A stretch of DNA of 64,000 bases from Apostichopus japonicus (lineage: Eukaryota > Echinodermata > Holothuroidea > Aspidochirotida > Stichopodidae). This document shows, one piece after another, positions 28,180 to 40,265 of this stretch. The DNA lies in NCBI RefSeq assembly GCF_037975245.1, contig NC_092576.1:19554111-19618110 (forward strand), read 5' to 3'. The translations under genes and the position numbers were made by a program. The notes beneath the pieces were generated by a model. It searched no databases, had not been told where the DNA came from, and was given only the letters and a program-made list of their open reading frames with translations. The stretch's first letter is position 1. Each line of letters opens with the position of its first letter.

Positions 28180-30800
28180 CTGATAAATAGAATGTGCGAT
28201 ACCGATCAAGTGAATATGCGGTACCGATCGATTGAATGCGCGGTAACGATCAATCGAATGTGCGGTACCGATCAATGAAATGTGCTGTACCGAACAATAC
28301 AATGTTCACTACCGATCAATCGAATGTGCGGTACCGATAAATAGAGTGTGCGGTACCGATCAAATGAATGTGTGGTACCGATCTATCGAATGTGCGGAAA
28401 CGATCAATCGAATGTGCGGTACCGATCAATCGAAAGTGCGGTACCGATCAATCGAATGTGCGATACGATCATTGGAATGTGCGATACCGATCAATCGAAT
28501 GTTCCGTACTGATCAATCGAATGTGCGATACCGATCAATTGATTCAGCTGTACCGATCAATTGAATGTGCGAGACCGATCAATCTAATGTGTGATACCGA
28601 TCAATCAAATGTGCGGTACCGATCAATAGAATGTGCGCTACCGATCAATCGAATGTTCCTTACCGATCAATCGAATGTGCGATCCCGATCAATCGAATGT
28701 GCGATACCGATCAATGGAATGTGCGATGCCGATCAATCGAATGTGGGGTACCGTTCTATGGAAAGTGCTGTACCGAACACAAATTGTTCCCTACCGATCA
28801 ATCGAATGTGCGGTACCGAACAATGCAATGTTCATTACCGATCAATCGAATGTTCCTTTTGATCAATATAATGTGTAGTACCGATCAAGCGAATGTGCGG
28901 TACCGATCAATCTAATGTGTGATACCGATCAATCGAATGTGCGGTGCCGATCAATGGTTATGTGCGGTACCGAACAATACAATGTTCCCTAACGATCAAT
29001 CGAAAGTTCCAAACTGATAAATAGAATGTGCGATACCGATCAAGTGAATATGCGGTACCGATCGATTGAATGCGCGGTAACGATCAATCGAATGTGCAGT
29101 ACCGATCAATCGAATGTGCGGTACCGATCAATGAAATGTGCTGTACCGAACAATACAATGTTCACTACCGATCAATCGAATGTGCGGTACCGATAAATAG
29201 AGTGTGCGGTACCGATCAAATGAATGTGTGGTACCGATCTATCGAATGTGCGGAAACGATCAATCGAATGTGCGGTACCGATCAATCGAAAGTGCGGTAC
29301 CGATCAATCGAATGTGCGATACGATCATTGGAATGTGCGATACCGATCAATCAAATGTGCGGTACCGATCACTTGATTGTGCGTTACCGATCAACGAATG
29401 TTCCGTACTGATCAATCGAATGTGCGATACCGATCAATTGATTCAGCTGTACCGATCAATTGAATGTGCGAGACCGATCAATCTAATGTGTGATACCGAT
29501 CAATCAAATGTGCGGTACCGATCAATAGAATGTGCGCTACCGATCAATCGAATGTTCCTTACCGATCAATCGAATGTGCGATCCCGATCAATCGAATGTG
29601 CGATACCGATCAATGGAATGTGCGATGCCGATTAATCGAATGTGGGGTACCGTTCTATGGAAAGTGCTGTACCGAACACAAATTGTTCCCTACCGATCAA
29701 TCGAATGTGCGGTACCGAACAATGCAATGTTCATTACCGATCAATCGAATGTTCCTTTTGATCAATATAATGTGTAGTACCGATCAAGCGAATGTGCGGT
29801 ACCGATCAATCTAATGTGTGATACCGATCAATCGAATGTGCGGTGCCGATCAATGGTTATGTGCGGTACCGAACAATACAATGTTCCCTAACGATCAATC
29901 GAAAGTTCCAAACTGATAAATAGAATGTGCGATACCGATCAAGTGAATATGCGGTACCGATCGATTGAATGCGCGGTAACGATCAATCGAATGTGCAGTA
30001 CCGATCAATCGAATGTGCGGTACCGATCAATGAAATGTGCTGTACCGAACAATACAATGTTCAATACCGATCAATCGAATGTGCGGTACCGATAAATAGA
30101 GTGTGCGGTACCGATCAAATGAATGTGTGGTACCGATCTATCGAATGTGCGGAAACGATCAATCGAATGTGCGGTACCGATCAATCGAAAGTGCGGTACC
30201 GATCAATCGAATGTGCGATACGATCATTGGAATGTGCGATACCGATCAATCAAATGTGCGGTACCGATCACTTGATTGTGCGTTACCGATCAACGAATGT
30301 TCCGTACTGATCAATCGAATGTGCGATACCGATCAATTGATTCAGCTGTACCGATCAATTGAATGTGCGATACCGATCAATCTAATGTGTGATACCGATC
30401 AATCAAATGTGCGGTACCGATCAATAGAATGTGCGCTACCGATCAATCGAATGTTCCTTACCGATCAATCGAATGTGCGATCCCGATCAATCGAATGTGC
30501 GATACCGATCAATGGAATGTGCGATGCCGATCAATCGAATGTGGGGTACCGTTCTATGGAAAGTGCTGTACCGAACAAAAATTGTTCCCTACCGATCAAT
30601 CGAATGTGCGGTACCGAACAATGCAATGTTCATTACCGATCAATCGAATGTTCCTTTTGATCAATATAATGTGTAGTACCGATCAAGCGAATGTGCGGTA
30701 CCGATCAATCGAATGTGCGGTACCGATCAATCGAATGTGCTGTACTGATCAATGAAATGTGCGGTACAGATCAAGATAATGTGCGGTACTGATCAATATA
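28180..30800 (+). repeat. Three 899-bp higher-order satellite copies
   Basis: The distinctive non-canonical pieces TACCGTTCTATGGAAAGTGC, AATTGTTCCC and CCTTTTGATCAATATAATG recur at about 28750, 29649 and 30548, always 899 bp apart. Copies 2 and 3 match across the whole unit with only scattered differences (for example TTCACTACC versus TTCAATACC). Copy 1 lacks 43 bp near 28490. Confidence 0.85.
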
Positions 30801-32365
30801 ATGTACGGTACAGATCAATATAATGTGCGGTACCGAACAATACAATGTTCCCTACCGATCATAGGAATGTTCATACTGATCAATAGAATGTGAATGTGCG
30901 GTACCGATCAATCGAATGTTCGTTACCGATGAAGCGAATGTGCAATACCGATCAATCGAATGTGCGGTACAGATCTATGAAATGTACGGTACCGAACAAT
31001 ACAATGTTCCCTACCGATCAATCAAGTGTTCCGTACCGATAAATAGAATGTGCGGTACCGATCAAATGAATGTGCGGTACCGATCAATCGAATGTGCGGT
31101 AACGATCAATCGAATGTGCGGTACCGATCAATCGAATATGCGGTACCGATCAATCGAATGTGCGATACGATAATTGGAATGTGCGATACCGATCAATTGA
31201 ATGTGCCCTACCGATCTATGGAGAGCGGTACCGAACAATACAATGTTCCATTACAATCAATCGAATGTGCGGTACGATCAATCGATGGTACGGTACCGAT
31301 CAATCGTATGTGCAGTACCGATCAATCGAATGTGCAGTACCGATCAATCGAAAGTGCGGTACCGATCAATCGAATGTGCGGTACCGATCAATGAAATGTG
31401 CGGTACCGAACAATACAATGTTCCATACCGATCAATCGAATGTTCTGTACCGATAAATAGAATGTGCGGTACTGATCAAATGAATGTGCGGTACCGATCA
31501 ATCGAATGTGCGGTAACGATCAATCGAATGTGCGGTACCGATCAATCGAATGTGCTGTACTGATCAATGAAATGTGCGGTACAGATCAAGATAATGTGCG
31601 GTACTGATCAATATAATGTACGGTACAGATCAATATAATGTGCGGTACCGAACAATACAATGTTCCCTACCGATCATAGGAATGTTCATACTGATCAATA
31701 GAATGTGAATGTGCGGTACCGATCAATCGAATGTTCGTTACCGATGAAGCGAATGTGCAATACCGATCAATCGAATGTGCGGTACAGATCTATGAAATGT
31801 ACGGTACCGAACAATACAATGTTCCCTACCGATCAATCAAGTGTTACGTACCGATAAATAGAATGTGCGGTACCGATCAAATGAATGTGCGGTACCGATC
31901 AATCGAATGTGCGGTAACGATCAATCGAATGTGCGGTACCGATCAATCGAATATGCGGTACCGATCAATCGAATGTGCGATACGATAATTGGAATGTGCG
32001 ATACCGATCAATTGAATGTGCCCTACCGATCTATGGAGAGCGGTACCGAACAATACAATGTTCCATTACAATCAATCGAATGTGCGGTACGATCAATCGA
32101 TGGTACGGTACCGATCAATCGTATGTGCAGTACCGATCAATCGAATGTGCAGTACCGATCAATCGAAAGTGCGGTACCGATCAATCGAATGTGCGGTACC
32201 GATCAATGAAATGTGCGGTACCGAACAATACAATGTTCCATACCGATCAATCGAATGTTCTGTACCGATAAATAGAATGTGCGGTACTGATCAAATGAAT
32301 GTGCGGTACCGATCAATCGAATGTGCGGTAACGATCAATCGAATGTGCGGTACCGATCAATCGAA
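30730..32365 (+). repeat. Two 815-bp higher-order satellite copies
   Basis: Marker variants such as GTACAGATCAAGATAATGTG (30765 and 31580) and GGTACGATCAATCGATGG recur 815 bp apart. Copies are near-identical over their length; one difference is GTGTTCCGTACC (31026) versus GTGTTACGTACC (31841). 815 bp is 37 units plus 1 bp. Confidence 0.85.
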
Positions 32366-34740
32366 TATGCGGTACCGATCAATCGAATATGCGGTACCGA
32401 TCAATCGAATGTGCCATACGATCATTGGAATGTGCGATACCGATCAATTGAATGTGCCCTACCGATCTATGGAAAGAGCGGTACCGAACAATACAATGAT
32501 CCATACCAATCAATCGAATGTGCGGTACCGATCAATCGATTGTGCGGTACCGATAATCGAATGTGGGGTACCGATCAATCGAAGTTTCGCTACCCATCAA
32601 TGGAATGTGCGATACCGATCAATTGAATGTGCGATACCGATCAATCGAATGTTCGGTATCGATCTATGGAATGTGCAGTACAGATCCATTGAATGTGCGG
32701 TAACGATCAATCGAATGTGCGGTACCGATCAATCGAATGTGCAGTACCGATCACTCGAATGTGCGGTACCGATCAATCAAATGTGCGCTACCGATCAATA
32801 GAATGTGCGGTACCGATCAATCGAATGTTCCTTACCGACCAATAGAATGTGCGATACCGATCAATCGAATGTGCGATACCGATCAATCGAATGTGCGATG
32901 CCCATCAATCGAAAGTGCCTTACCGATCTATGGAAAGTGCTGTACCGAACAAAAATTGTTCCCTACCGATCAATCGAATGTGCGGTACCGATCTATGGAA
33001 TGTGCGGTACCGAACAATGCAATGTTCATTACCGATCAATCGAATGTTCCTTTTGATCAATATACTGTGTAGTACCGATCAAGCGAATTTGCGGTACCGA
33101 TCAATCGAATGTGCGGTACCGATCAATCGAATGTGCTGTACTGATCAATATAATGTGCGGTACAGATCAAGATAATGTGCGGTACTGATCAATATAATGT
33201 GCGGTACAGATCAATATAATGTGCGGTACCGAACAATACAATGTTCCCTACCGATCATTCGAATGTTCATACTGATCAATAGAATGTGAATGTGCGGTAC
33301 CGATCAATCGAATGTTCGTTACCGATGAAGCGAATATGCAATACCGATCAATCGAATGTGTGGTACCGATCTATGAAATGTACGGTACCGAACAATACAA
33401 TGTTCCCTACCGATCTATCGAATGTTCGGGACCGATAAATAGAATGTGCACTACCGATCAAGTGAATGTGCGGTACCGATCAATCGAATGTGCAGTACCG
33501 ATTTATCGAATGTGAGCTAACAATCAATCGAATGTGCTGTACCGATCAATCGAATGTGCAGTACCGATCAAGGGAATGTGCGGTACCGATTAATCGAATG
33601 TGCGGTACCGATCAAGCGAATGTGCGGTACCGATCAGTTGAATGTGCAGTACCGATCAATCGAATGTGCGGTACCGATCAATCGAATATGCGGTACTGAT
33701 CAATCGAATGTGCGATACCGATCAATCTAATGTGCGATTTCGATCAATCGAATGTGCGGTACCTATCTATGGAATGTGCGGTACCGGACAATATAACGAT
33801 CCCTACCGATCAATCGAATGTGCGGTACCGATCAATAGAATGTGTAGTACCGATCAAGCAAATATGCGGTACCGACCAAGCGAATGTACGGTACTGATCA
33901 ATCGAATGTTCGGTACCCATCATTCGAATGTGCGGTACCGATCCATCGAATGTGCGATACCCATCCATCGAATGTGCGATACCGATCAATCGAATGTGCG
34001 GTACCGATCAATTGAATGTGCGGTACCGATCAATCGAATGTGCGGTACCTATCTATGAAATGTACGGTACCGAACAATACAATGTTCCCTACCGATCTAT
34101 CGAATGTTCGGTACCGATCTATAGAATGTGCACTACCGATCAAGTGAATGTGCGGTACCGATCAATCGAATGTGCAGTACCGATCAATCGAATGTGCGGT
34201 ACCTATTTATCGAATGTGAGCTACCAATCAATCGAATGTGCTGTACCGATCAATCGAATGTGCAGTACCGATCAAGGGAATGTGCGGTACCGATCAATCG
34301 AATGTGCGGTACCGATCAAGCGAATGTGCGGTACCGATCAATTGAATGTGCGGTACCGATCAAGCGAATGTGCAGTACCGATCAATCGAATGTGCGGTAC
34401 CGATCAATCGAATATGCGGTACTGATCAATCGAATGTGCGATTTCGATCAATCGAATGTGCGGTACCGATCTATGGAATGTGCGGTACCGGACAATATAA
34501 CGATCCCTACCGATCAATCGAATGTGCGGTACCGATCAATAGAATGTGTAGTACCGATCAATCAAATATGCGGTACCGACCAAGCGAATGTACGGTACCG
34601 ATCCATCGAATGTGCGATACCCATCCATCGAGTGTGCGATACCGATCAATCGAATGTGCGGTACCGATCAAGCGAATGTGCGGTACCGATCAATTGAATG
34701 TGCGTTACCGATCAATTGAATATGCGGTACCGATCAATCA

Positions 34741-35390
34741 AAAATGCGGTACCGATCAATAGAATGTGCATTACCGATCATTCGAATGTGCTGTACCGAT
34801 CAATCGAATGTGCGGTACCGATCAATCGAATGTTCGGTACCAATCAATCGAATGTGCGATACCGATCAATCGAATGTGCGATACCGATCAATCTAATGTG
34901 CGATACCGATCAATGGAATGTGCGGTACCGCAAAATACAATGATCCCTACCGATCAATCGAATGTTCCGTACCGATCAATAGAATGTGCAGAACCGATTA
35001 AGCGAATGTGCGGTACCGATCAAGTGAATATGCGGTACCGATCAATCGAATATGCGGTACCGATCAATCAAAAATGCGGTACCGATCAATAGAATGTGCA
35101 TTACCGATCATTCGAATGTGCTGTACCGATCAATCGAATGTGCGGTACCGATCAATCGAATGTTCGGTACCAATCAATCGAATGTGCGATACCGATCAAT
35201 CTAATGTGCGATACCGATCAATGGAATGTGTGGTACCGAAAAATACAATGATCCCTACCGATCAATCGAAAGTTCCGTACCGATCAATAGAATGTGCAGA
35301 ACCGATTAAGCGAATGTGCGGTACCGATCAAGTGAATATGCGGTACCGATCAATCGAATTTGCGGTAACGATCAATCGAATTTGCGGTAC
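34741..35390 (+). repeat. 330-bp duplicated block at the right satellite edge
   Basis: AAAATGCGGTACCGATCAAT occurs at 34741 and 35071, exactly 15 units apart, and the following variants match. The second copy lacks one internal unit. This is a smaller duplication near the array edge. Confidence 0.7.
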
Positions 35391-35418
35391 CGATCAATCC
35401 AATTGCGGTACCGATCAA

Positions 35419-36893
35419 CCGGTAATGTATTTGCGTTGTTCAACGTATGTCACCGATTAATTTGCAATGTTATAACGTTAACTTTTCCTATTGGTTCCTA
35501 CTTACATATTTCTAAACATTTCCTAAAAAGCCTGTGTAAACTATAGAGTGACCCAGTATGCCGCTGGGTAATGCTGAAGGCAAGGTCGTGTTTGTTTACC
35601 CTTGAACGCTTTGTAAGTTGAAGTTGTTCACTAGCTTATTCATATACTCTTGTTATTGTGTGTATTTTATATTTAATTTGTACTGTTCATGGGCATAATT
35701 ATGTTACAGCAGACTGTCACAGTTAATTACTTGATTTCCTGCTGACCACAAGATCAAATCTCCAGCTCTATATGCTTGGATCTATTGTGTGGAATCAATG
35801 AAGTGTAAATACATTGTGAAGCTTGTGCAATCTAGGCGGCTCTCCTTGTAGAACCTCTGTTTTTACCCCCCATGGTACAACCAGGCAACTCCCTGGTACA
35901 ACCGACTAACTGACATATAGGGCTCTTGATGCTTTGTAGTGAAATGTACACAAAACCAGTACACATACAATGTATATACAGTCAGTATACATGAAAAAAA
36001 AACTAATATATGCTACTGTAAAAGTGAAACCGATAATTGCCGTTCAATTTTATCGATGATTGTTTGGTTAAGGGTATTAAAGAGTTTCCTGTTTTTTTAG
36101 TCACGAATGATTGTTTACCAAGTTTGTTATGCTAATCCGACAGTAGGATATACATTATCTTTGTAAAATAGTTTCTGTCGGAATCTGCCCGGATTCAAAT
36201 ATTCGCGAATATTTGATATTGCGATATCGGGAATTAAGTAAATAAATATATCCAGTGTTTGTTAGTTCAATTCCAAGAGCAAAGAGCATAAACTCGGCGT
36301 TTCATACTAAGGTTCCTTCGAATATCACAACAGGAATTTGTTAATTACGACTTGTGAGTGAACTTTCACTCTTTGAATAATAATTTTACTTTGCTGAAAG
36401 TCCTCTTTTAGAATTGAAAGAATGAGAAATTACTGTGAAACTGATAAACTGTCGAATGAGAAAAACCTTTCGCGATACTAGTACTGAGTAAACTAGGCTT
36501 ATACAGTACAGACGCGCTGCTAGTTTTATTCTTGTATGTAAATTTTGTACACATTACAGTACGGTACAGGGAACTCCAATGGAATTGCATGACCCCGCGG
36601 GGTCATATCTGATGGCAGCTACACGGTGTATATAGAATTACCTCGGCAAAATTGCGAAGACAAAGGGCGGATCAACTTAGCTAGGCGAGGCGGGCGGAAA
36701 CTTGATCAGACGGTGTATCTAATCTGTTTGCACCCGACTGCCTGGCATATATGGTCAGGGTTGGACGTGTGGGCAGGAAAATACGCCGTGATAGGAATTT
36801 AGAACACTTTATACAGGAGATGTGTTATGAAGATCAGTGCATTCGTCGATAAATATCAAATACAACGAATTAAAAAGTAGCACGTAACTTTAC
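35419..36893. other. Unique sequence between satellite and kinase pseudogene
   Basis: No kinase C-lobe exon (no HRDL- or DFG-type motif in any minus-strand frame with splice sites) and no other gene is recognised, although this is where the next exon of the minus-strand receptor should lie. Confidence 0.5.
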
Positions 36894-37045
36894 CCCGTAT
36901 TAATGAATTCAATCCATTCCTTTCAGGATATCCACGATAGAAGTCTTTGCCATCAATTCTGTCCAACTCATTCCTGGGCATCCGTCTTCCATGAAATCTT
37001 GCAAAGTTTGGCATACCATGTGTTCTTGTAGTAAGTAAATTTGAC
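36894..37045 (-). pseudogene. Kinase hinge / helix D-E exon with two stops
   Basis: After acceptor TATTAAG the exon reads GQIYLLQEHMVCQTLQDFM, the beta-5 strand and hinge of a protein kinase. It continues through SWTELMAKTSIVDILKGMD, matching helices D and E. A TGA (36909-36911) and a TAA (36900-36902) interrupt the end where family members read I-H-x-Y-G. Each is one base from a sense codon. The donor is GTAAAG. The start phase (1) fits the previous exon ending at 37782. The catalytic-loop exon expected next was not found. Confidence 0.75.
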
Positions 37046-37781
37046 CTTAATATCACACGATAAATAATTGACTCATACATTCACAAGGCAACACGATCAA
37101 GGTATAAAAAGGATTTAATGTTGATAATATATTTAAAAAAAATATTTTATAATTTTTTGGAGGGTTTCTATGTAAAGGTATACCATGACGCCTGCTAAAG
37201 CGTAGTTGAATTTTTAAATAAATTCTCCGATAGGAATAGTTTCTTAAGACACGAGAATGTTCTCATTAGAGACATGTGCTGAGTTGATCGTTTTTCTGTA
37301 GATTGTGATTAATTATAGTGATTTTACTTCTACTCTGCAATTAAGAGGGCTCTCTGTTAATGTTATTTGTGGGTATAAGAAAATGTAATGGAAGAACATT
37401 ATTCTGTGTGTGTTTTTGACCATGTTTTCACCATTTCCTGTCTTTTCCGATGCATGCATGCTCTCCAAGACTAAATAGTTATTGAAGTATTTGTTATTCT
37501 TTAATTACACAATAATTTTTGAAACATTCTTTTCTATCAGCCTCAGTCCTTTCTTGACTTCGTCTCCCTGTGTCTAGTTACCGTAACTTTATGTAAAAAT
37601 AGCGTTAAATTGACAAAAAGCTTGCAAAAAAGAGATACTGTATCTGTCCTCATTTAACTGTTGGACTAAGTTATATGTTCTTGGTCTGTGCATTTTATCA
37701 TAGACGAATACATACATAAAGTCTGATTAAATAATTCATTCATTAATTAGTCATCTGGCTAAGCGTTGAAAGCGTCCATAC

Positions 37782-37895
37782 CTCCATCCATGTATATACC
37801 CTATGTCCTGACAATATTCCCGGCATTTTTAGGGAGCTCTAGAAGGCGTCGTACATGGTAGTTCCAATGGAGAGCGATAGAGGAGGTGTCGTTTT
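37782..37895 (-). pseudogene. Kinase N-lobe exon (helix C to beta-4) with a stop
   Basis: The 114-nt phase 1-1 exon lies between acceptor TTTATACACAG and donor GTATGG. It reads ENDTSSIALHWNYHVRRLLE, then LPKNAGNIVRT-stop-GIYMDG. The stop (CTA on the plus strand, 37801-37803) is in frame with the rest. The pattern L-P-x-x-x-x-N-I-V-R-x-x-G-I-x-x-D-G is typical of the helix C to beta-4 segment of receptor kinases, and it joins the next exon as MDG-GQIYLLQ without a gap. Confidence 0.7.
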
Positions 37896-38154
37896 CTGTG
37901 TATAAATCATGGAAGTTGTGAACAATTCTACTAGGATGAACGTAACCATGGCTTTAATGAACTACTAATCTGAGCAATCCAACCCGTCATTGAAAAATGC
38001 AAGCGCCCTTAAGGTTGGAAATATAATATGATATACTGATTGCGAAGAAATTAAATGCACATGTTATGACAAAACAAAATGTAGTTAAAAAGAATATATT
38101 GAAGATGTTAGTTTATAATAATGATTTCATAATAGTAAAGTATATATGTTTCAC

Positions 38155-38272
38155 CTGATGCTGTAGTAATAACTGCGGATTTACTTCGATTATTGCCGTA
38201 GTTAAGTATTCCTGTCCAACGTTTGTATAATTCTCCAACCTTAAGGCTCATAAGGACGCAGATGTTGTGGAG
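38155..38272 (-). pseudogene. Kinase start exon with frameshift
   Basis: From acceptor GAATCAG the phase-1 frame reads APQHLRPYEP. A one-base surplus (or two-base loss) at the GAGCCTTAAGG stretch then moves the frame to LKVGELYKRWTGILNYGNNR and SKSAVITTASG, ending at donor GTGAAA. The exon is 118 nt, one more than a multiple of three, while both borders want phase 1, so the frameshift is confirmed by length. The segment corresponds to the first beta strands of a kinase domain. Confidence 0.7.
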
Positions 38273-38983
38273 CTGATTCCATAGTTTGGTCTCCGAGTAA
38301 TATGCTATCGCAATGAGAAAGTGTCGATCAATATTTCAAATGCCGACCGTAACAGGCGGCACAGCGAGACATGCAATAACAACTGGCGAACCAAAGCTAC
38401 ATATCCGATACTTAACAAAATATGTATTGACTATGGTTATGGTGATCCCAAAGGGCTAGTACTAAGCTTTGGGATGTGGCATAGTCATTATATTATTCCT
38501 TCATGCACAACATAGACTCTTTGGATTACTGTAGATAACATCATACAGCTACTTACGATTGATTACTAAGTACTCGATGCCGTTACATTGTAATAACTTT
38601 ATATTGCCCAACAGTTTTTCAATTACAACCTGGAAAAATCATAGTTACATTAACGATATATTGTATGATAATTTTTTGAAAGCAAGAAAGCAACATATAT
38701 TACATCACATTGTACATTAACATAAAAATCAAAGATAGTGTGACTACTCCTTAATGAAATATTACACTTTAAGTCACTTGTTTATTGTAAATATTCATAC
38801 CGCACATGTGCATAATGGCAATAATAGCCGAGTTTTTGCTTTCGGTTGAAAGTACTTTGGATTTGTTATTTAAAAAGAGCATAACAAGAGTGGAAAGGGT
38901 TCCTGGAAAACTTATAGAATTATTGACTTGGAAACTTGACAAAAAGTAAAATTAAAGAATACATCGTATTTATAACCACTAAC

Positions 38984-39027
38984 CGTATTCGCCATCTTCT
39001 CCCTCTTGGTTTGGTATTTCTGGAAGT
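38984..39027 (-). CDS. Small acidic juxtamembrane exon
   Basis: A 44-nt exon, acceptor GTCGCAG and donor GTTAGT. With one base completing the previous lysine codon it reads LPEIPNQEGEDGEYG. Phases match both the upstream exon (ends phase 2) and the downstream kinase exon (starts phase 1). It is open and intact but belongs to a locus broken elsewhere. Confidence 0.6.
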
Positions 39028-40166
39028 CTGCGACTAAATTGATTAATTTAAAGTTTAATTTAATCTCCCTTTCAAATGCCCTAAAAATAATTTACTGTGC
39101 TGCTGTTTTACAAATTATTTTAAAGCCAGTTTTCATACCTTTAAAAATCAACCATATTCGGATCAAGTTGTAAGTAAAATTTAAATCGAACTCACACGAA
39201 GCTGATGTCGAATATTCAATAACAACAGTTTTTATGACAGTTGGTGAATGTTGTATTAAAGTACTAACTACAGCCGTAGAGTTTAACTTCCTTCCATTGT
39301 GTTTTTTGCAACAACATTTCATAGGTCGCTTATTTGATTAAACAGCTAAACGAAAGAACTTTAAGTCGAGTGTATGTTTTCCTAAATTATTTCAGTTTCT
39401 CTTTTTTCCCTTCAAAGTTTTTGAAAATGATCGAGTCTATCGTAACAATAACGACTAACGTCGATATGTGAGCATTTATATACATCTCTTGATCGGCGTA
39501 AGGGAATTCAAATGATTAGAGTTACAGTGATTCTGTTTTATTTGTTCATGCCTGCCAGCCTCCTGAGCATTTGTAAAACTTAGACATTAGTTTCACGAAT
39601 TTGGGTCATTATGAGAAATAAATATTTTTACCTGAGTGTGGTTTCGACTATGTTAAGCTCCTCTGGCAAAATAAAATCAAATAAGAACGAAATCTCATAT
39701 TATACTTACATATTTATTCCTACGGTGGTAGGCTTTATATAGTGTTATGTAGTAATGTAGATACTATAGAAATATTATTAACGTCTTAGTCAAAGAATAA
39801 GAAAAAAACATGATCTTTTCTGACCTGAATGATATTATAAATCCCTTAACACGTTTCATTGAATCCAAATGATTGAAATAATGATAATAGATGGGCCTAC
39901 ATGGATCAATCACACTCTTTTCTCCATTTGTTAAACCAAACAAAAACACACAAACCACAAAATGAAACTGGGCGAAACTTGTGAATTAAAGAAGGATTCA
40001 TGCCCGAATCTGAACTATAACATAAAGACCTTCTTTTACTAATTTAGTACTCTTTAGTTCCCATGATTCGAGGCATTTAACAATGAATGGTTACTCAGAA
40101 TTGTAGGAAACTATTCTGAACAATAGCTTACAGCACATGTAGCTTAAAGTCTCCTCAAAATCTTAC

Positions 40167-40265
40167 TTTTCTTTACAACCAGTAAATGTTTTCGTACCGT
40201 CCTCTTCATCTGCGACAATGTAGGTTGAGTAGCCAGGAAGGACACTTTGTAAGGCACCCGCACTA
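40167..40265 (-). CDS. Juxtamembrane cytoplasmic exon
   Basis: A 99-nt exon (acceptor TTCTACAG, donor GTAAGA) encoding SAGALQSVLPGYSTYIVADE and EDGTKTFTGCKEK. Two tyrosines in an acidic context suit a receptor cytoplasmic tail. The phase-2 end joins precisely to 39027. The exon is intact. The preceding membrane-spanning exon was not identified. Confidence 0.6.

Larger units (their letters stand above)
18669..35418 (+). repeat. 22-bp satellite, forward arm (about 760 units)
   Basis: 16.7 kb of tandem units with core GGTACCGATCAATCGAATG, most 22 bp long with scattered 19-21-bp length variants. Recurrent variant modules include GAACAATACAATGTTCC and GATAAATAGAATGTG. Because 22 is 1 modulo 3, each forward frame reads the same 22-residue peptide containing DQSNVRYRSIECAVPIN, giving many long artefactual open frames up to 270 codons. 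The reverse strand has TGA in most units. There are no splice signals or initiation context to suggest real genes. The right edge is at about 35418, where unit order breaks into unique sequence. Confidence 0.97.

Noticed and set aside
17237..35418. CRISPR array
   Set aside because: The repeats are contiguous with no unique spacers, and the sequence is eukaryotic.
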